DNA of 64,000 nt from Glandiceps talaboti (taxonomy: Eukaryota; Hemichordata; Enteropneusta; Spengelidae). How positions within the stretch are numbered: the stretch's first letter is position 1; each line of letters opens with the position of its first letter. Below, piece by piece: positions 23,922-33,779 of the stretch. The stretch lies in contig NC_135554.1 of the NCBI RefSeq assembly GCF_964340395.1, positions 12,142,251 to 12,206,250 of the forward strand, read 5' to 3'. The notes under the pieces are model-generated. The model was not told the origin of the DNA. It searched no databases and worked only from the letters and a program-made list of their open reading frames with translations. The position numbers were made by a program, and so were the translations under genes.

Positions 23922-25368
23922 ACGTTATTATATACCTTTTATATTTGTGTAAGTATTTAGTAACATATTTTGTAATATACATAAGATTTCCATCTCATTT
24001 CCACATTTCATTTTTACTTGGTGCAAATGGCTATTGTTAATATTTCATAAATTTACCCTCTTAAATGATCCATGTAGAAATATCTCCCTCAGTTTCAGAA
24101 ACTGCATGAAGCCCGTTCCTTTGAAGACACCACATTCAACTATGTCACCTTATAGTAAGAATGCAAGATATACAACGTATTATAACCCATGACACAAAAG
24201 TAAAGTATATTCTGTATGTACCACAATCGTTTATAACATCCACATCCATATCAAGTGTAAAGGTATGTTCCATTTGCTAATTGACCACATTAGAAAAAGC
24301 CACATGTTAGGCTTGTAAATAAACCAATTCAAACAGTATACTTTTACACTTGATATGAATGCTATAAACGAGTGTAGCACATAGAGAAAGTGCTTTACTT
24401 CAGTGTTAGTCATTGTAAAAACGATGGACAGTGAGAGTGAAAAAGCATTTGTAGAGTTATTCCTTGTTTTGACCATTTGTTATTGTTATGTCTATTTTCA
24501 TAAGAAATTTCATAATTATTATAGTTTTACTATGTATTCGTTTGCATATATTTCACATTTAAATCACCCGTTTTCCCTTAAACCTACCAAATTTCACTTT
24601 TAAACAGTTGATATGGTAGCTAGGGACTTGTTCAAATATTTCAAAAAACATAGTTTAGCATCGGTTTCAAATGGCGAAATGGTTAGAGCTAGGGATACAC
24701 AGTCGGCAGGTCATGGGTTCGAATCCCACTACTGGAGACGGGTTTTTTCTGTGAATGAGGGGACTCCTGGAGTACAACGACTTAATCGACTGCCAAAGTC
24801 ACAAAGTTACATAACACAATTACATGTATGTAATGAGTCAAAGTAAAATATGGCCCTCTCCTAATTGCATTTTCTAAAATATGCCCTCCACCGAGAACCT
24901 CTCCCCACCCCTAATTCCCCGGTCCTCACCTTGGAATTACCGAAGGCTCCCTAGTATATTTGAGCATGCCCTGACTCTACAACTTAATCTACACACATAA
25001 TACACACATACATAACACACACTTGAAACATTTCTGAAACCCAACTACTAGTAAATTCTGCATACATCAGACCATAAGTGTATTTGAGTAAATATCTATC
25101 GTGTAAAATCGGATAGTTGTGTTGAACTTGTTCTCTGTTAAATTGCGTATACCTGGTACATCAATGGCCATTCGGAAACATTCTGCTCTGGCCAGGAACT
25201 TTCGTAAACGGCCAACATCCGGGCATTTCATGAGATGGTTGTATGAGTCCCACAGTGCTTGTTCACATGGGGACTTGCTGCTACTAGCACTTATTTTGCT
25301 AATGTTTTCGACGTCATGGCTAGGCGGCTGTCCCTTTGTAGTCATATTAACTCTTCTTGCTTTCCAAC
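19699..25368 (-). CDS. TylF/macrocin O-methyltransferase-type enzyme, complete five-exon gene
   Basis: Joining five exons with matching phases (25345-25153, 24148-24057, 23104-22907, 21346-21201, 19807-19699) gives 245 residues, the usual TylF-family length. Visible family blocks, in order, are RLRKFLARAECFRMAIDVPG, then GDIVECGVFKGTG (SAM-binding loop), VIGFDLFDSLP, FLDLDLDVAEPT (metal-ligand Asp block), RGGVVVLDEYAI and a C-terminal AYIIKP before the stop. All introns are GT-AG. The family transfers methyl from S-adenosylmethionine to hydroxyl groups of sugars in a metal-dependent way. The animal substrate is not known to me. The first ATG follows an acceptor at 25368 and the frame is open back to it, so a further 5' exon is likely. 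The gene lies inside the proposed inversion. Confidence 0.93.
20580..20790. repeat. (TGTA)n with (TG)n and (AAAC)n microsatellites
   Basis: In intron 4 of the methyltransferase gene. Mixed TGTA and TG units run to about 20738, followed by GATAGACA and AAAC units. Confidence 0.95.
21201..21346 (-). CDS. TylF-type gene, exon 4 (metal site)
   Basis: 146 bases between TTTTCTTACAG and GTAATGTAG; enters in phase 0 and leaves in phase 2. It encodes YVEKHPGFRISFLDLDLDVA, with the Asp residues expected to bind the metal, then PRVSRGGVVVLDEYAIS. Confidence 0.93.
21540..21760 (+). repeat. Possible solo LTR fragment
   Basis: CCTATATAAACC near 21641 could be a TATA box. About 50 bases later ATGTCAATAAAGTG supplies a poly(A)-signal-like site, then GTACTTGGCTTTGTGTGGACA. 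This R-U5-like order suggests a Gypsy-type LTR, but no second copy or target duplication is visible. Confidence 0.3.
21955..22290. repeat. Dispersed repeat of unknown class
   Basis: Contains CCGAGAGGGGGTATAGTAAT, TCCGTCTGTCCGCGG and CATATCTCAGAAACC. These remind me of a common interspersed repeat of marine invertebrates, but there is no second copy in the window. Confidence 0.35.
22907..23104 (-). CDS. TylF-type gene, exon 3
   Basis: 198 bases, phase 0 to 0, between TCTATCACTTTCAG and GTAATTACTG. It begins VIGFDLFDSLPKLKDDA, the strand and loop that bind the SAM ribose in this family. Confidence 0.92.
23250..23365. repeat. (TGTA)n/(TG)n microsatellite
   Basis: TGTA units at about 23253-23300, then TG and TGCG units to about 23360, in intron 2 of the methyltransferase gene. 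Confidence 0.95.
23800..23925. repeat. (TCTG)n/(TC)n microsatellite
   Basis: TCTG and ACTG units followed by a TC run, in intron 2 of the methyltransferase gene. Confidence 0.95.
24057..24148 (-). CDS. TylF-type gene, exon 2 (SAM-binding loop)
   Basis: A 92-base exon, too short to stand out as an ORF, between CTTACTATAAG and GGTAAATTTATG. It encodes GDIVECGVFKGTGFMQFLKL, the glycine-rich SAM loop and first acidic residue. It enters in phase 1 and leaves in phase 0. Confidence 0.92.
24660..24850 (+). mobile_element. tRNA-derived SINE
   Basis: TGGTTAGAGCT (about 24680) resembles a pol III A box and GGTTCGAATCC (24717-24727) is a perfect B box. The tRNA-like head lacks a proper cloverleaf and is followed by an unrelated body to about 24850, so it is a SINE and not a tRNA gene. 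It sits in intron 1 of the methyltransferase gene, antisense to it. Confidence 0.65.
25153..25368 (-). CDS. TylF-type gene, first visible exon
   Basis: Preceded by the acceptor CCTCCCTTTCAG; likely ATG at 25345; ends CCAG|GTATAC in phase 1. It carries a polar, low-complexity N-terminus and then ALWDSYNHLMKCPDVGRLRK. Confidence 0.9.
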
Positions 25369-25400
25369 CTGAAAGGGAGGAATGATACTCAGATTATTAA

Positions 25401-27630
25401 GTTAGGAGGTGTCAAATTCGAATTACGTCAACGACGAAATTTTCGGCGCAGACTGAAACGGACGCTCTTGCAAGTTTGTCAACATTTGAACGCGAAACAA
25501 ACTCGTGTTTGGAAGTGAAGTGAAGTGAAGTGTTATATGTTTTTTCGATCGCTGTACGTACTCGTGAATTGGAGATTTAGGGTGAACGGAAGGTAATTTC
25601 GTTCGAGTTCCAGAAGTCATTGCGAATAAAATTAGCTTTAGTACCATGACTTAAAGAGGAACTGTCTTATGAAATTTAGACTTGTTGAAATGTATCAACA
25701 ACCACACTCCCTATATTGCCGGTCAAGCAAAAATATTGACGTACCAAAAAGATAACACCAGCCGTGTCTGACGCTAGAATTAATGGGGTCAAAGCACTAG
25801 GTCAATCATTTGATTGTTTGTGCGCGTTTTCTCAAACCATTGATGTCTCATCGATGCTAAAACCATGTTTTTCATGGTTTGTCAAGAAAAACAACAATGA
25901 TAATTATTAGAAACCGTACGACCGATCGTGGATAAAAGTGAAAAAGCTACGTCTCGTATTTAAAAATGGGGTTACGACCGTATGACTAGTTTATGAAGAA
26001 TCGACAGTGAAAAAAATACATCATTCTTCTTCACTGGGTCATGACCGTGCGATTGGTCGTGGAGAATAGACAGTGAAAAAAAACTTCTTCACTGGGCTAC
26101 GACCGTGTAACTGGTCGTGGACAATAGACAGTGAAAAAATACTACTTCTTCAATGGGCTACGACCGTACGTTGTATAAAAACTATCTACATTGTCTCCCC
26201 ATGAAAGAAGTATCCATGGTAACATTAAAAAGATTTCATTGAGGGGTTCTAATATTGTACCCAAAATCAATAAATACATCTAGTAGCATAGCGTTTGGGC
26301 CTCACAGTGTGTGCAGTGCCACTTTATCATGTGGCTAGGTACGTATAGTATACTGCATGCCGTGTTCGGTGGATCAACAGGTACTGATATCAGTTATTTC
26401 CGATTTCAAAGTGACCACACCCCGCAATACAACAGTAGTAATTTCCTTACATGAAATCAACATTTAACTGTTTCAACAATGCGAGAATGAGATATAAGGT
26501 GCGAGACCAATATATATTTCAAATCAATGTAGGATGAAAAATTAAATTCTTTTACTTTTTAATGGGTCTGTTTGTACCCCTAAACATGCAATTATTTTTT
26601 ATTTAAAAAAAATGAGAAATGGAAGCATTTTCACAATAGCACACCACTAAAATAAAGTGTCAACAAAAGAACTATTTCTCCTCACTACATACTGGCTTTG
26701 TATTCATAGTATTACTACATACTGATTTGAAATTGGATGGACATTTTAAATTTTGGCCAATTAAGTTAGGGGGGGGGGGACTAAATGTTTTTAGCTTTTT
26801 ATCCTACATTGAACTATTGACCTCACCCCTAATGTGTTGATTTATCATACATAATTATGTACCGACAGAGCTATCCCTTGTGCCCATGTGTTCCAATATT
26901 ATGGAATTTCATGTGAATTTTGTCCAAAAATGTTGACATTTTGATGGGGTGGGGCGTCACATTTTTTACTGGCAGTTTCAAGTTAGCATACACACAATGA
27001 TTTGTGTTGTATAATTATGAAGGGGCATTGGTACGTTATACATATGTGCAAGGTTAAACAAGCTCATTTTAATTTTTGTCAAAATTCAATAACATTTCAT
27101 AAGATATTTCTGTCGAAAATGTCAAAATTTAGATGGGGTGTGGGGTGACAATTTCAATTCTAGAATTTAAACGGATGTGGTGACCCACTATTATTTTGTT
27201 ATTGATAAATAGGTTGAATAATACAATGTACACCTACAGCGTATAAACAATCTATCATGGAATTTTATCCTTTTTTGCAATTTTCTTACATTTTTCTTAA
27301 AAATAGTAAAGCAGCTGGAGATAAAATAACATATTTTATGAAACAATAAATATAAATTACAAAAAAATATGTCTGGACCTCATATACATTGCACTTAAAT
27401 ATATAAGTTCATTTGGTGTTCTGGGGATAATCTTTAACTGTCAAAAATCATGTTGTAGTTAATTGTTGTATATATGTACATACAAGAAATGGTCATTATC
27501 CTGAAAACAAAGGTGGTGACATAGTATTTTCTCTGCATTGTTTACATATTCATATATCAATGTTTAAGTATGCCAAGTATAAGAAAAATATATCGACTTT
27601 TTGGAGTTTGACACCCCCCCCCCCCTTAAT
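25401..27630. mobile_element. Candidate 2.2-kb non-autonomous DNA transposon
   Basis: The left end, TTAGGAGGTGTCAAATTCG, and right end, GGAGTTTGACACCCCC...CTTAA, are inverted repeats of the same family as the 140-bp element at 19373. TTAA occurs at or beside both edges and may be the target duplication. There is no transposase ORF. Inside are a roughly 65-base tandem repeat (25905-26175) and a block (26500-26890) shared with the insert at 6960-7350. Confidence 0.5.
25905..26175. repeat. Tandem repeat of about 65 bp, four units
   Basis: Each unit contains TACGACCGT(G/A), (A/T)GGTCGTGGA(C/G)AATAGACAGTGAAAAAA and CTTCTTCA(C/A)TGGG. The first unit is diverged. Internal palindromes such as TACGACCG...GGTCGT could bind a transposase. 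Confidence 0.7.
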
Positions 27631-27964
27631 ATATTCAGAGAACACTAGTATTACGGATCCATGTAGTGAATATTTTCCTCTTCACATGGCTTTCATACCA
27701 GTCACTCAAAATATCAAATGATATATGTCGGTATCTACAAATCTCGTCATTCCAGCTCAAAATTACATATATTACATCTACCTTGCTAGTTATATAATAT
27801 TTCGCAATGCTTACACGATCAAAAATACCTCATCATACGTTACCACAATTTTGTTTGTCGCGTCACCAGACAAGTGAGCAAAACCATGTCGGATTAAAAT
27901 ATGCAAAACTGAGAGACTCGTACATAATTTATGGCAATAGAAAACTTTATAATACAAAGTCTTG

Positions 27965-28072
27965 TTGTATTTTTTTATTTTTTTATTTTTTATTGATTTA
28001 TTTATTGATTTATTTATTGATTGATTTATTGATTTATTGATTTATTTAATTATTTATTAATTTATTTATGTT
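27965..28072. repeat. T-rich (TTTATTGA)n low-complexity run
   Basis: Runs of TTTATTGATTTA-type units; no gene is seen between 27630 and 28440. Confidence 0.9.
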
Positions 28073-28441
28073 TTTGAGCAAATGTTTGTATTTGGAAGGT
28101 AGACATCTAACGTTTTAGTCAGGTAGACTGAATAAAGTTGAGGCGCTGTACTCAAGACACTGCACTCAAAAATACGACATGCTTACGCGAGTTGCCTTCA
28201 TTCTGGTGTCACTATTACACACGATATTGCAGGGTGATATTGAATTTGCAAGTTACATGTTACTTGAAAATATCTCAAACGTGCGAAATCATATACCCTT
28301 TCGTATAGGGTCAATGGTGAAAATTGTTAGTGCACGGTGATTTAAATTACAGCAGTAGTTGAGCAAGTTGTGAGAAGCTCGCCAGTCATGCTCTGCACCC
28401 CTTCTCTCCTCCTCTGAGTAATAGCTCTGACTTGCCGGCTG

Positions 28442-28845
28442 CTACATCGACAATTTTACATGATTTTTTAGATTTAATAAAATCTATCAAATAAAAATAA
28501 AAGTACCTTCTACGTATAAGACTCATGCCATACAGGTAGCAATTTTTTAAACTTTTTTTGATTAAATAATCAAAATTCAGTTATCTCAAAATAGTTCCCA
28601 TCGTGTTTTTATAAACTAAATATGTGTTAAATAAATAGAAACGTATATTATATATCATTGTTATGATAGTTGCATGACTTGTGATTATTTCCGAATGTAG
28701 ACTGGCAAATTCATAATTATACACAACAGTCAACGTACAGCGCAATTAGCTGTGGGAACTTCATCAAGAGAATAGGACCAAGCTTCAGCAAAATTCTCAC
28801 CTACCTGTGATCAGTTCAGTCACAGCCACGTATATGCCGAAATGA
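28442..28845 (-). repeat. Inverted copy of the 3590-4012 repeat
   Basis: Reverse-complement match including GTCAACGTACAGCGCAATTAG near 28730 and CTACGTATAAGACTCATG near 28510. Confidence 0.85.
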
Positions 28846-29064
28846 ATCTCATCATTTGAATACTCCCCTACCGTGCATAACGGAAGATTAAGTATTAATC
28901 TATTTTATGGATGCCGCCCTCTTGTGGTAGATTAAAGCATTAGTTTTTTTCCTAGAGGGGGGTGGCAGCATTTGAACATAAACCTTTGAGGCAATACAGC
29001 CTCTTCAGCAACATCTGGACCCTGACGACAAGGTAAAGAATTTGCTCTTCCTTGTTATTGGGCA

Positions 29065-30875
29065 TGGTATCGTCGTCTGTCGTCACTTCCTTGTAACAGA
29101 ACGTTTCGTCGCTAGAGTGTATGTAAATAGGTTTCCAAAGTTTCCGAATTTTTGCCTGCAAATGACGTAGTTTTCTTAGGTGATTAAAGATTTGTGTGAT
29201 ATTGTTGACAAAAATACGATATTAATTACGAAAAATTAAAAAAAAATTGGAAAAATTCCAGAAATTGCCGAAGTTGTTTATGTATTTCATGACATCACAA
29301 CCGGAACGAACTTCAAATATGTCCGATTGCATAACAAGCGATAGCGATTCTAGTGGAATCACGTTCTACTATTTGGAAGTCGAAATTGACAATGACAATA
29401 ATACATGTAGTACTAGTGATGACGAAGAAGATGTGGTAGTGGGGGATGCTTGTATTGTACCATATATGTATGAACCACTACCACAACCACGACTACAGCC
29501 AAACAACAATCCCCACCTGCAGATGGTCGTTGACGATGTTATTGTCGACAGACTAAATAATACTGACCGATAAGTTATGACAATAAAAAGTAGATATTTT
29601 AAATTAGCAGATGAAGGAAAAAATTGGGTCGAAATTTCGAAAGTAGTTGTACCATTGAGATCATAACACCGTAACAGTAGTACTATTTAGTGGGGTCATA
29701 TCGACTACCTGACTACACAGTGTGTACGTACGCTCACTGTGTTTGAACCGCCATTCATATATTTCATGAGAACGTCTATGTAATTGAAGGTCTGATCGGT
29801 TGTCAATCTTTAAAGGTTTTTGTGAAATCATCACTACCAGAAAAAATCAGAACAGTTCAGGAACGGCCAAATAATTTATTGACGGTGAGCACTGAGCATA
29901 CACTGCGTTCCAGGGTAGCAGGGCGAGGTCTACCGCTAGAGCACCCAGTACAGTTCCGCACGACGTGTGACTAGACACGCTCCGGAGAACACGCCAGGAA
30001 TATATATAGTAATAGTATACAGCCCGACGAACCTCTGGCTCTGTTCTCACTCTCAGTCACATCCAACTGCTCTCAACCTTGCGAACAATGCATTAAATTT
30101 TGCATTTATAAATGACTGGTCTTCATTCACTGGCAAGGAAACCAAAGTCATGCAATAAGGTCATGAATATATTTAAAAGGAAGTGCACTGTACTACATGT
30201 ATATAGTACCGTAGTACGTATTCGTGTTTCGTTTTTGTTGTTCATCGGCGCGGTGGGCCGGTACGAAGATGTTGCTATCCGCAAGTAAAAATTCCCATTA
30301 TGTGGTACCAGCTCGTAACGTTATACTAGTATGTTCTTTGAAAGAAAGTGTAATTTATGTTTCTTATTTTTATCTGGTGAAATAACTTTCAATTCAACAT
30401 TAGGACTCGCAATCACAGCCAACAAAAGAAACGTCATCGTTGCTAGTGCTGCATTCATGTATATGATGTATGTACATGTACACCATGCACGAGGATGCAA
30501 CATTATAGTTATAATTCATGATCGTTTTTCGTGAGTTTGAGAACTGTGCAGTACTAAGACATCACTGAAAACGTTTGGAAACTTATCCTCTGTATGTTGA
30601 AAGAAGCAGTCTGATTAGAACTTCCAAATCTGTTGTGAGAAAATCAGTCGGTAGACTCAATGGTTGACGTCCCCCTACCATGCAACGCTCAGGCATGGTT
30701 AAAAAAAAACATAGACGCCGCGATCGTGTTCCGGCAGTGACGCAATTTTCATTATTAATATCGTAGTTTTGTCAAAAATGTCATACAAATCTTTAATCAC
30801 CCATGAAAACTTATCATTTGCAGGCAAAAAGTCGGAAACCTATTTACATACACTCTAATGAAGGCGAGTATACAG
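29065..30875. repeat. Inverted pair of about 200-bp arms around a possible exon
   Basis: 29065-29245 reads, in reverse, like 30755-30870: ATATCGTA.TTTTGTCAA, CAAATCTTTAATCACC, CATTTGCAGGCAAAAA and CCTATTTACATACACTCTA. Each arm contains a splice-acceptor-like CATTTGCAG followed by an open stretch, so this may be an inverted duplication of a gene end. Confidence 0.6.
29247..29573 (+). CDS. Acidic ORF, possibly the first exon of a P2X7-C-terminus-like gene
   Basis: The likely start is the internal Met at 29319 (MSDCITSDSDSSGITFY). A long acidic stretch (DNDNNT...SDDEEDV) leads to CIVPYMYEPLPQPRL and VDRLNNTDR before a stop. PY.YEP and RL.NTD recall the region before the Cys-rich domain of invertebrate P2RX7 C-terminal-domain proteins. 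No Cys-rich part follows directly. This is a weak resemblance from memory. Confidence 0.35.
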   Translation: MEKFQKLPKLFMYFMTSQPERTSNMSDCITSDSDSSGITFYYLEVEIDNDNNTCSTSDDEEDVVVGDACIVPYMYEPLPQPRLQPNNNPHLQMVVDDVIVDRLNNTDR

Positions 30876-31195
30876 CTGTGTGTTTGAAAATATTCATTTT
30901 GGGCCATTCTTTCATCTCACTGCTCAGTACCACCTTTCATACTTTCATCACTGCCGTTATCCACTCGACCCAACCTTTAAGGTGTCTGGTCGTGCTGAAG
31001 TCACAGTTGCTGGATTTGGGGGTCGTACAATTGAGAAAACTCGTAGGTTTGACCTGCATTTAGTGAAAGACTATGAGCCTGCCCTCAGCCTGAGCTTGTT
31101 ATTTTGGAACTTGGTTCTAATGGTCTTTGTTCAAGAACGCCAGAAGTGGTCGGCCACTCACCATGAGTACAATGGGCGTATCGTTTGCGTTGATC
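30840..31195 (+). pseudogene. SGNH/GDSL-hydrolase-like relic, frameshifted
   Basis: Pieces in three frames follow the order of the SGNH fold: KIFILGHSFISLL (nucleophile Ser block), then AEVTVAGFGGRTIEKTRRFD (Gly block) and PELVILELGSNGLC, where the Asn block should read GSND. At least two frame changes and the Asp loss show that it is dead. Such domains occur in hosts and in retroelements of marine invertebrates. Which this was cannot be told. Confidence 0.6.
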
Positions 31196-31199
31196 TATA

Positions 31200-32790
31200 T
31201 ACTTTTTAGGAATGTGTACCCACAGAATGCGAGTGACTACAATGAGAGAGTATGGTAGCAACCAGTTTTCTTGCTAATAAGCTAGTCAATTTTTTAATTT
31301 GTGTTTGTTCTGGAAGCATAGGGGATTTTGGAATTCACGGTTAGAATTATCATGTGCGGACTGTGTGCATTTTAGTGAGTTGGGTATATTACTATGTATC
31401 GATTTTACAAGAGTTTACGCGGGGCGATTTTGAGAACGTTCGCTATTGCATGGTGTCATATGCGACATATGTTGTCGTCATTGTCTCTCTGACATGATTC
31501 TGGCGCGCATGCACTGGATATTACTCGGAGATATTGCATACTGATAACATGTAAATAAAACTATGGCAGTATGGAGATGGAATACAGAATCTTTACCACC
31601 GGACTACACTGGCCTTGTCATTTTATCGATTATGTCTTTTTCATTAATTAGTTTCTGCACGTAGTCGGTAATTAGAGCGTTGAAAACAGTTTTTGTGGTT
31701 TTACATGCACTAATTTGAATATTGATATATGTTTGTAACAACATTGCATATTGCATGCACAAACGGGCCATCTGGCTGGAGAATTCGCCAAGATAAATTC
31801 AGACGATTTCATTACTATGTCATTGTAAATCAAAATTGGAAATATTGTTTGTACTTCGTTAATTAGGAACACATGTTATGTATGTCCTAGCCAGATGAGG
31901 AATTCTAAATAACCATCCAATCAAGGACCAATTCACACCCATGTCTTGCCCATGTCATCTATGTGGCGTGCATCAACAATGTGTACCAATCGAAACTGTC
32001 AAATTGAAACATGTCAAGTCATCATGGCGTAGTTTTTTCTGTAAAAACATTTCGAGCAACGGGAAGAAGTAGGTCATCGTTTGTACAAATTCTACGTTTT
32101 CAATGATATTTTACCTGGGTCATCGCATTTGGGGCATTAACGTGTCTCTCAGAAAGTTGGAAATTTGTTTACCGCTTTCCCGACTCAACGAATTCAAAGA
32201 TGTATAAAACGTGAAGTGTGATTTTCACAGTTTCAATTTGCAACATTGTATATGGAGGTAGACTCTCAAAGAAATGAAAGTGTCTCAGGGGGCTGCACAT
32301 TTGTAAAATAGTATGCATAACTTATTCATCGATGTTTGGGCTATAAAACCTAATGCTTTTTACTTTCAGGCACATTATAAATTGTCAGGATTGTTTGTAA
32401 CTTAAGTGAATATAGAAGTAAATGTTGACATAGTTCGTTGTTATTCATATTCAACGTTACTTCGACATTGCGAGGCATGAATATAGGGTAAGCGACAGGG
32501 GTCACTACAAAAGTTGCTACACGCCAAGCACGAGATATCGCTCTACACGAGATCACGAGACTTATTAAACTGGCCTTTTTTGTAAAATCTATCGTTTTAT
32601 TACTGTTTTGTGCACCGGTAGGTGCGCGGACCTGTAACACATCTGGTGCGCGGACCTGTAACACATCTGCTGGTCGAAAACGTTATGAATTTATGATCTG
32701 TCATTCGAGTGCAAGGCAAAAATCAATTTTGGTGTCAAAATTTGTAGGGTCTAAAGTTTTTATATATTGTAGTAATTATGTATATTGAGA
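31200..32790. other. No gene recognised; one 24-base tandem duplication
   Basis: GGTGCGCGGACCTGTAACAC is directly doubled at about 32620-32670. The rest is AT-rich with no convincing ORF. Confidence 0.45.
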
Positions 32791-33690
32791 TTGTATCAGT
32801 GGGCAGCAGCCAGTGATGCGGTCTGCAAGTTGATGCTCACATTGTGCCATACTGTGTTATTTGAGTACCATTTTATACTTTAAGTTCCGGCATAACTGCA
32901 TGACAAGTTGACATTCTTCATGAATGACCCCCGTCTTGCAAGCCGGGTCGTTAGCATTTCCTTGCGGTTTTATGTTATACTTGGCACCATAGGTTTGTTC
33001 CTTTATGGTGTATATTCTAAATTTTCGGTACTCTGTTTTGGCCTTTGCTCCATGTTATTTGCCTCGTTTGGCATGTTTCACCATTATCTTATTCATTGTT
33101 CCCTTGTGACTAGGGATGTCCAGTTACTGGCATTTATGTTGATGCTCACTTTTTTGCTTATTTTAAGGCATCGACATGTATATGTATTTAGTGCGTTTTA
33201 TTGTCATATACAATATTTATTTTATTTTAGTTATCTCATTTTATTCATTATATACATCTTGATATATACATGTACAGTTATAACTATTTGGGAGCTTATT
33301 TGGTGGGCAGCACCTAGTAATGCAGGCTGCAATTTGATGCTCACATTTTGTCATTGTGTTCTTTGAGTACCATTTCATACTTTAAGTTCCGGCATAAATG
33401 CATGGCATTTTGGCATTCTTCATGAATGACCCGTCTTGCAAGCCGGGTTCTTAGTGTTTCTTTGCGGTTTTATGTTGCACTTTGCACCATAGGCTTTGTG
33501 CTACATGGTGTGTATTCCAAAATGTTAACGGTACTCTTGTTTTTGCCTTTGCTCCATGTTATTTGCCTCATTTGGCATGTGTCACCAATTATCTTATTCA
33601 TTGTTCCCTTGTGACTAGGGCTGTCCAGTTAATGGGCTTTATGTTTAATTGTCAATGCTATAATTGTAAGTGCCGGTGCCAGTATATTGT
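32790..33690 (+). repeat. Tandem pair of about 500-bp repeats beside a tyrosine-recombinase element
   Basis: Copy 1 (about 32798-33300) and copy 2 (about 33302-33690) share GTGGGCAGCA, TTTAAGTTCCGGCATAA, TGACCCCCGTCTTGCAAGCC (one C run shorter in copy 2), GGTTTTATGTT and CCCTTGTGACTAGGG. A recombinase-bearing element follows, so these may be its terminal or split direct repeats, as in Ngaro/DIRS elements. The long hydrophobic ORFs in them are T-rich artefacts. Confidence 0.65.
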
Positions 33691-33779
33691 ATTGGTCATT
33701 GCAATCAACATTATTTATAAATAGCAAGTATATCAAAATGAGATTTTGGTAATTATCATTTACTGCCGTAGTGAGTTCT

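Noticed and set aside
24670-24745. tRNA gene
   Set aside because: Boxes A and B are present, but the sequence does not fold into acceptor and anticodon arms, and it continues into a SINE-like body.
29847-31063. Short ORFs on both strands around the SGNH relic
   Set aside because: They are frame shadows; only the pieces that align in order with SGNH blocks were kept.
32908-33366. Multi-pass membrane protein
   Set aside because: The frame is hydrophobic only because the DNA is T-rich. The sequence is one of two tandem repeat copies whose frames differ.
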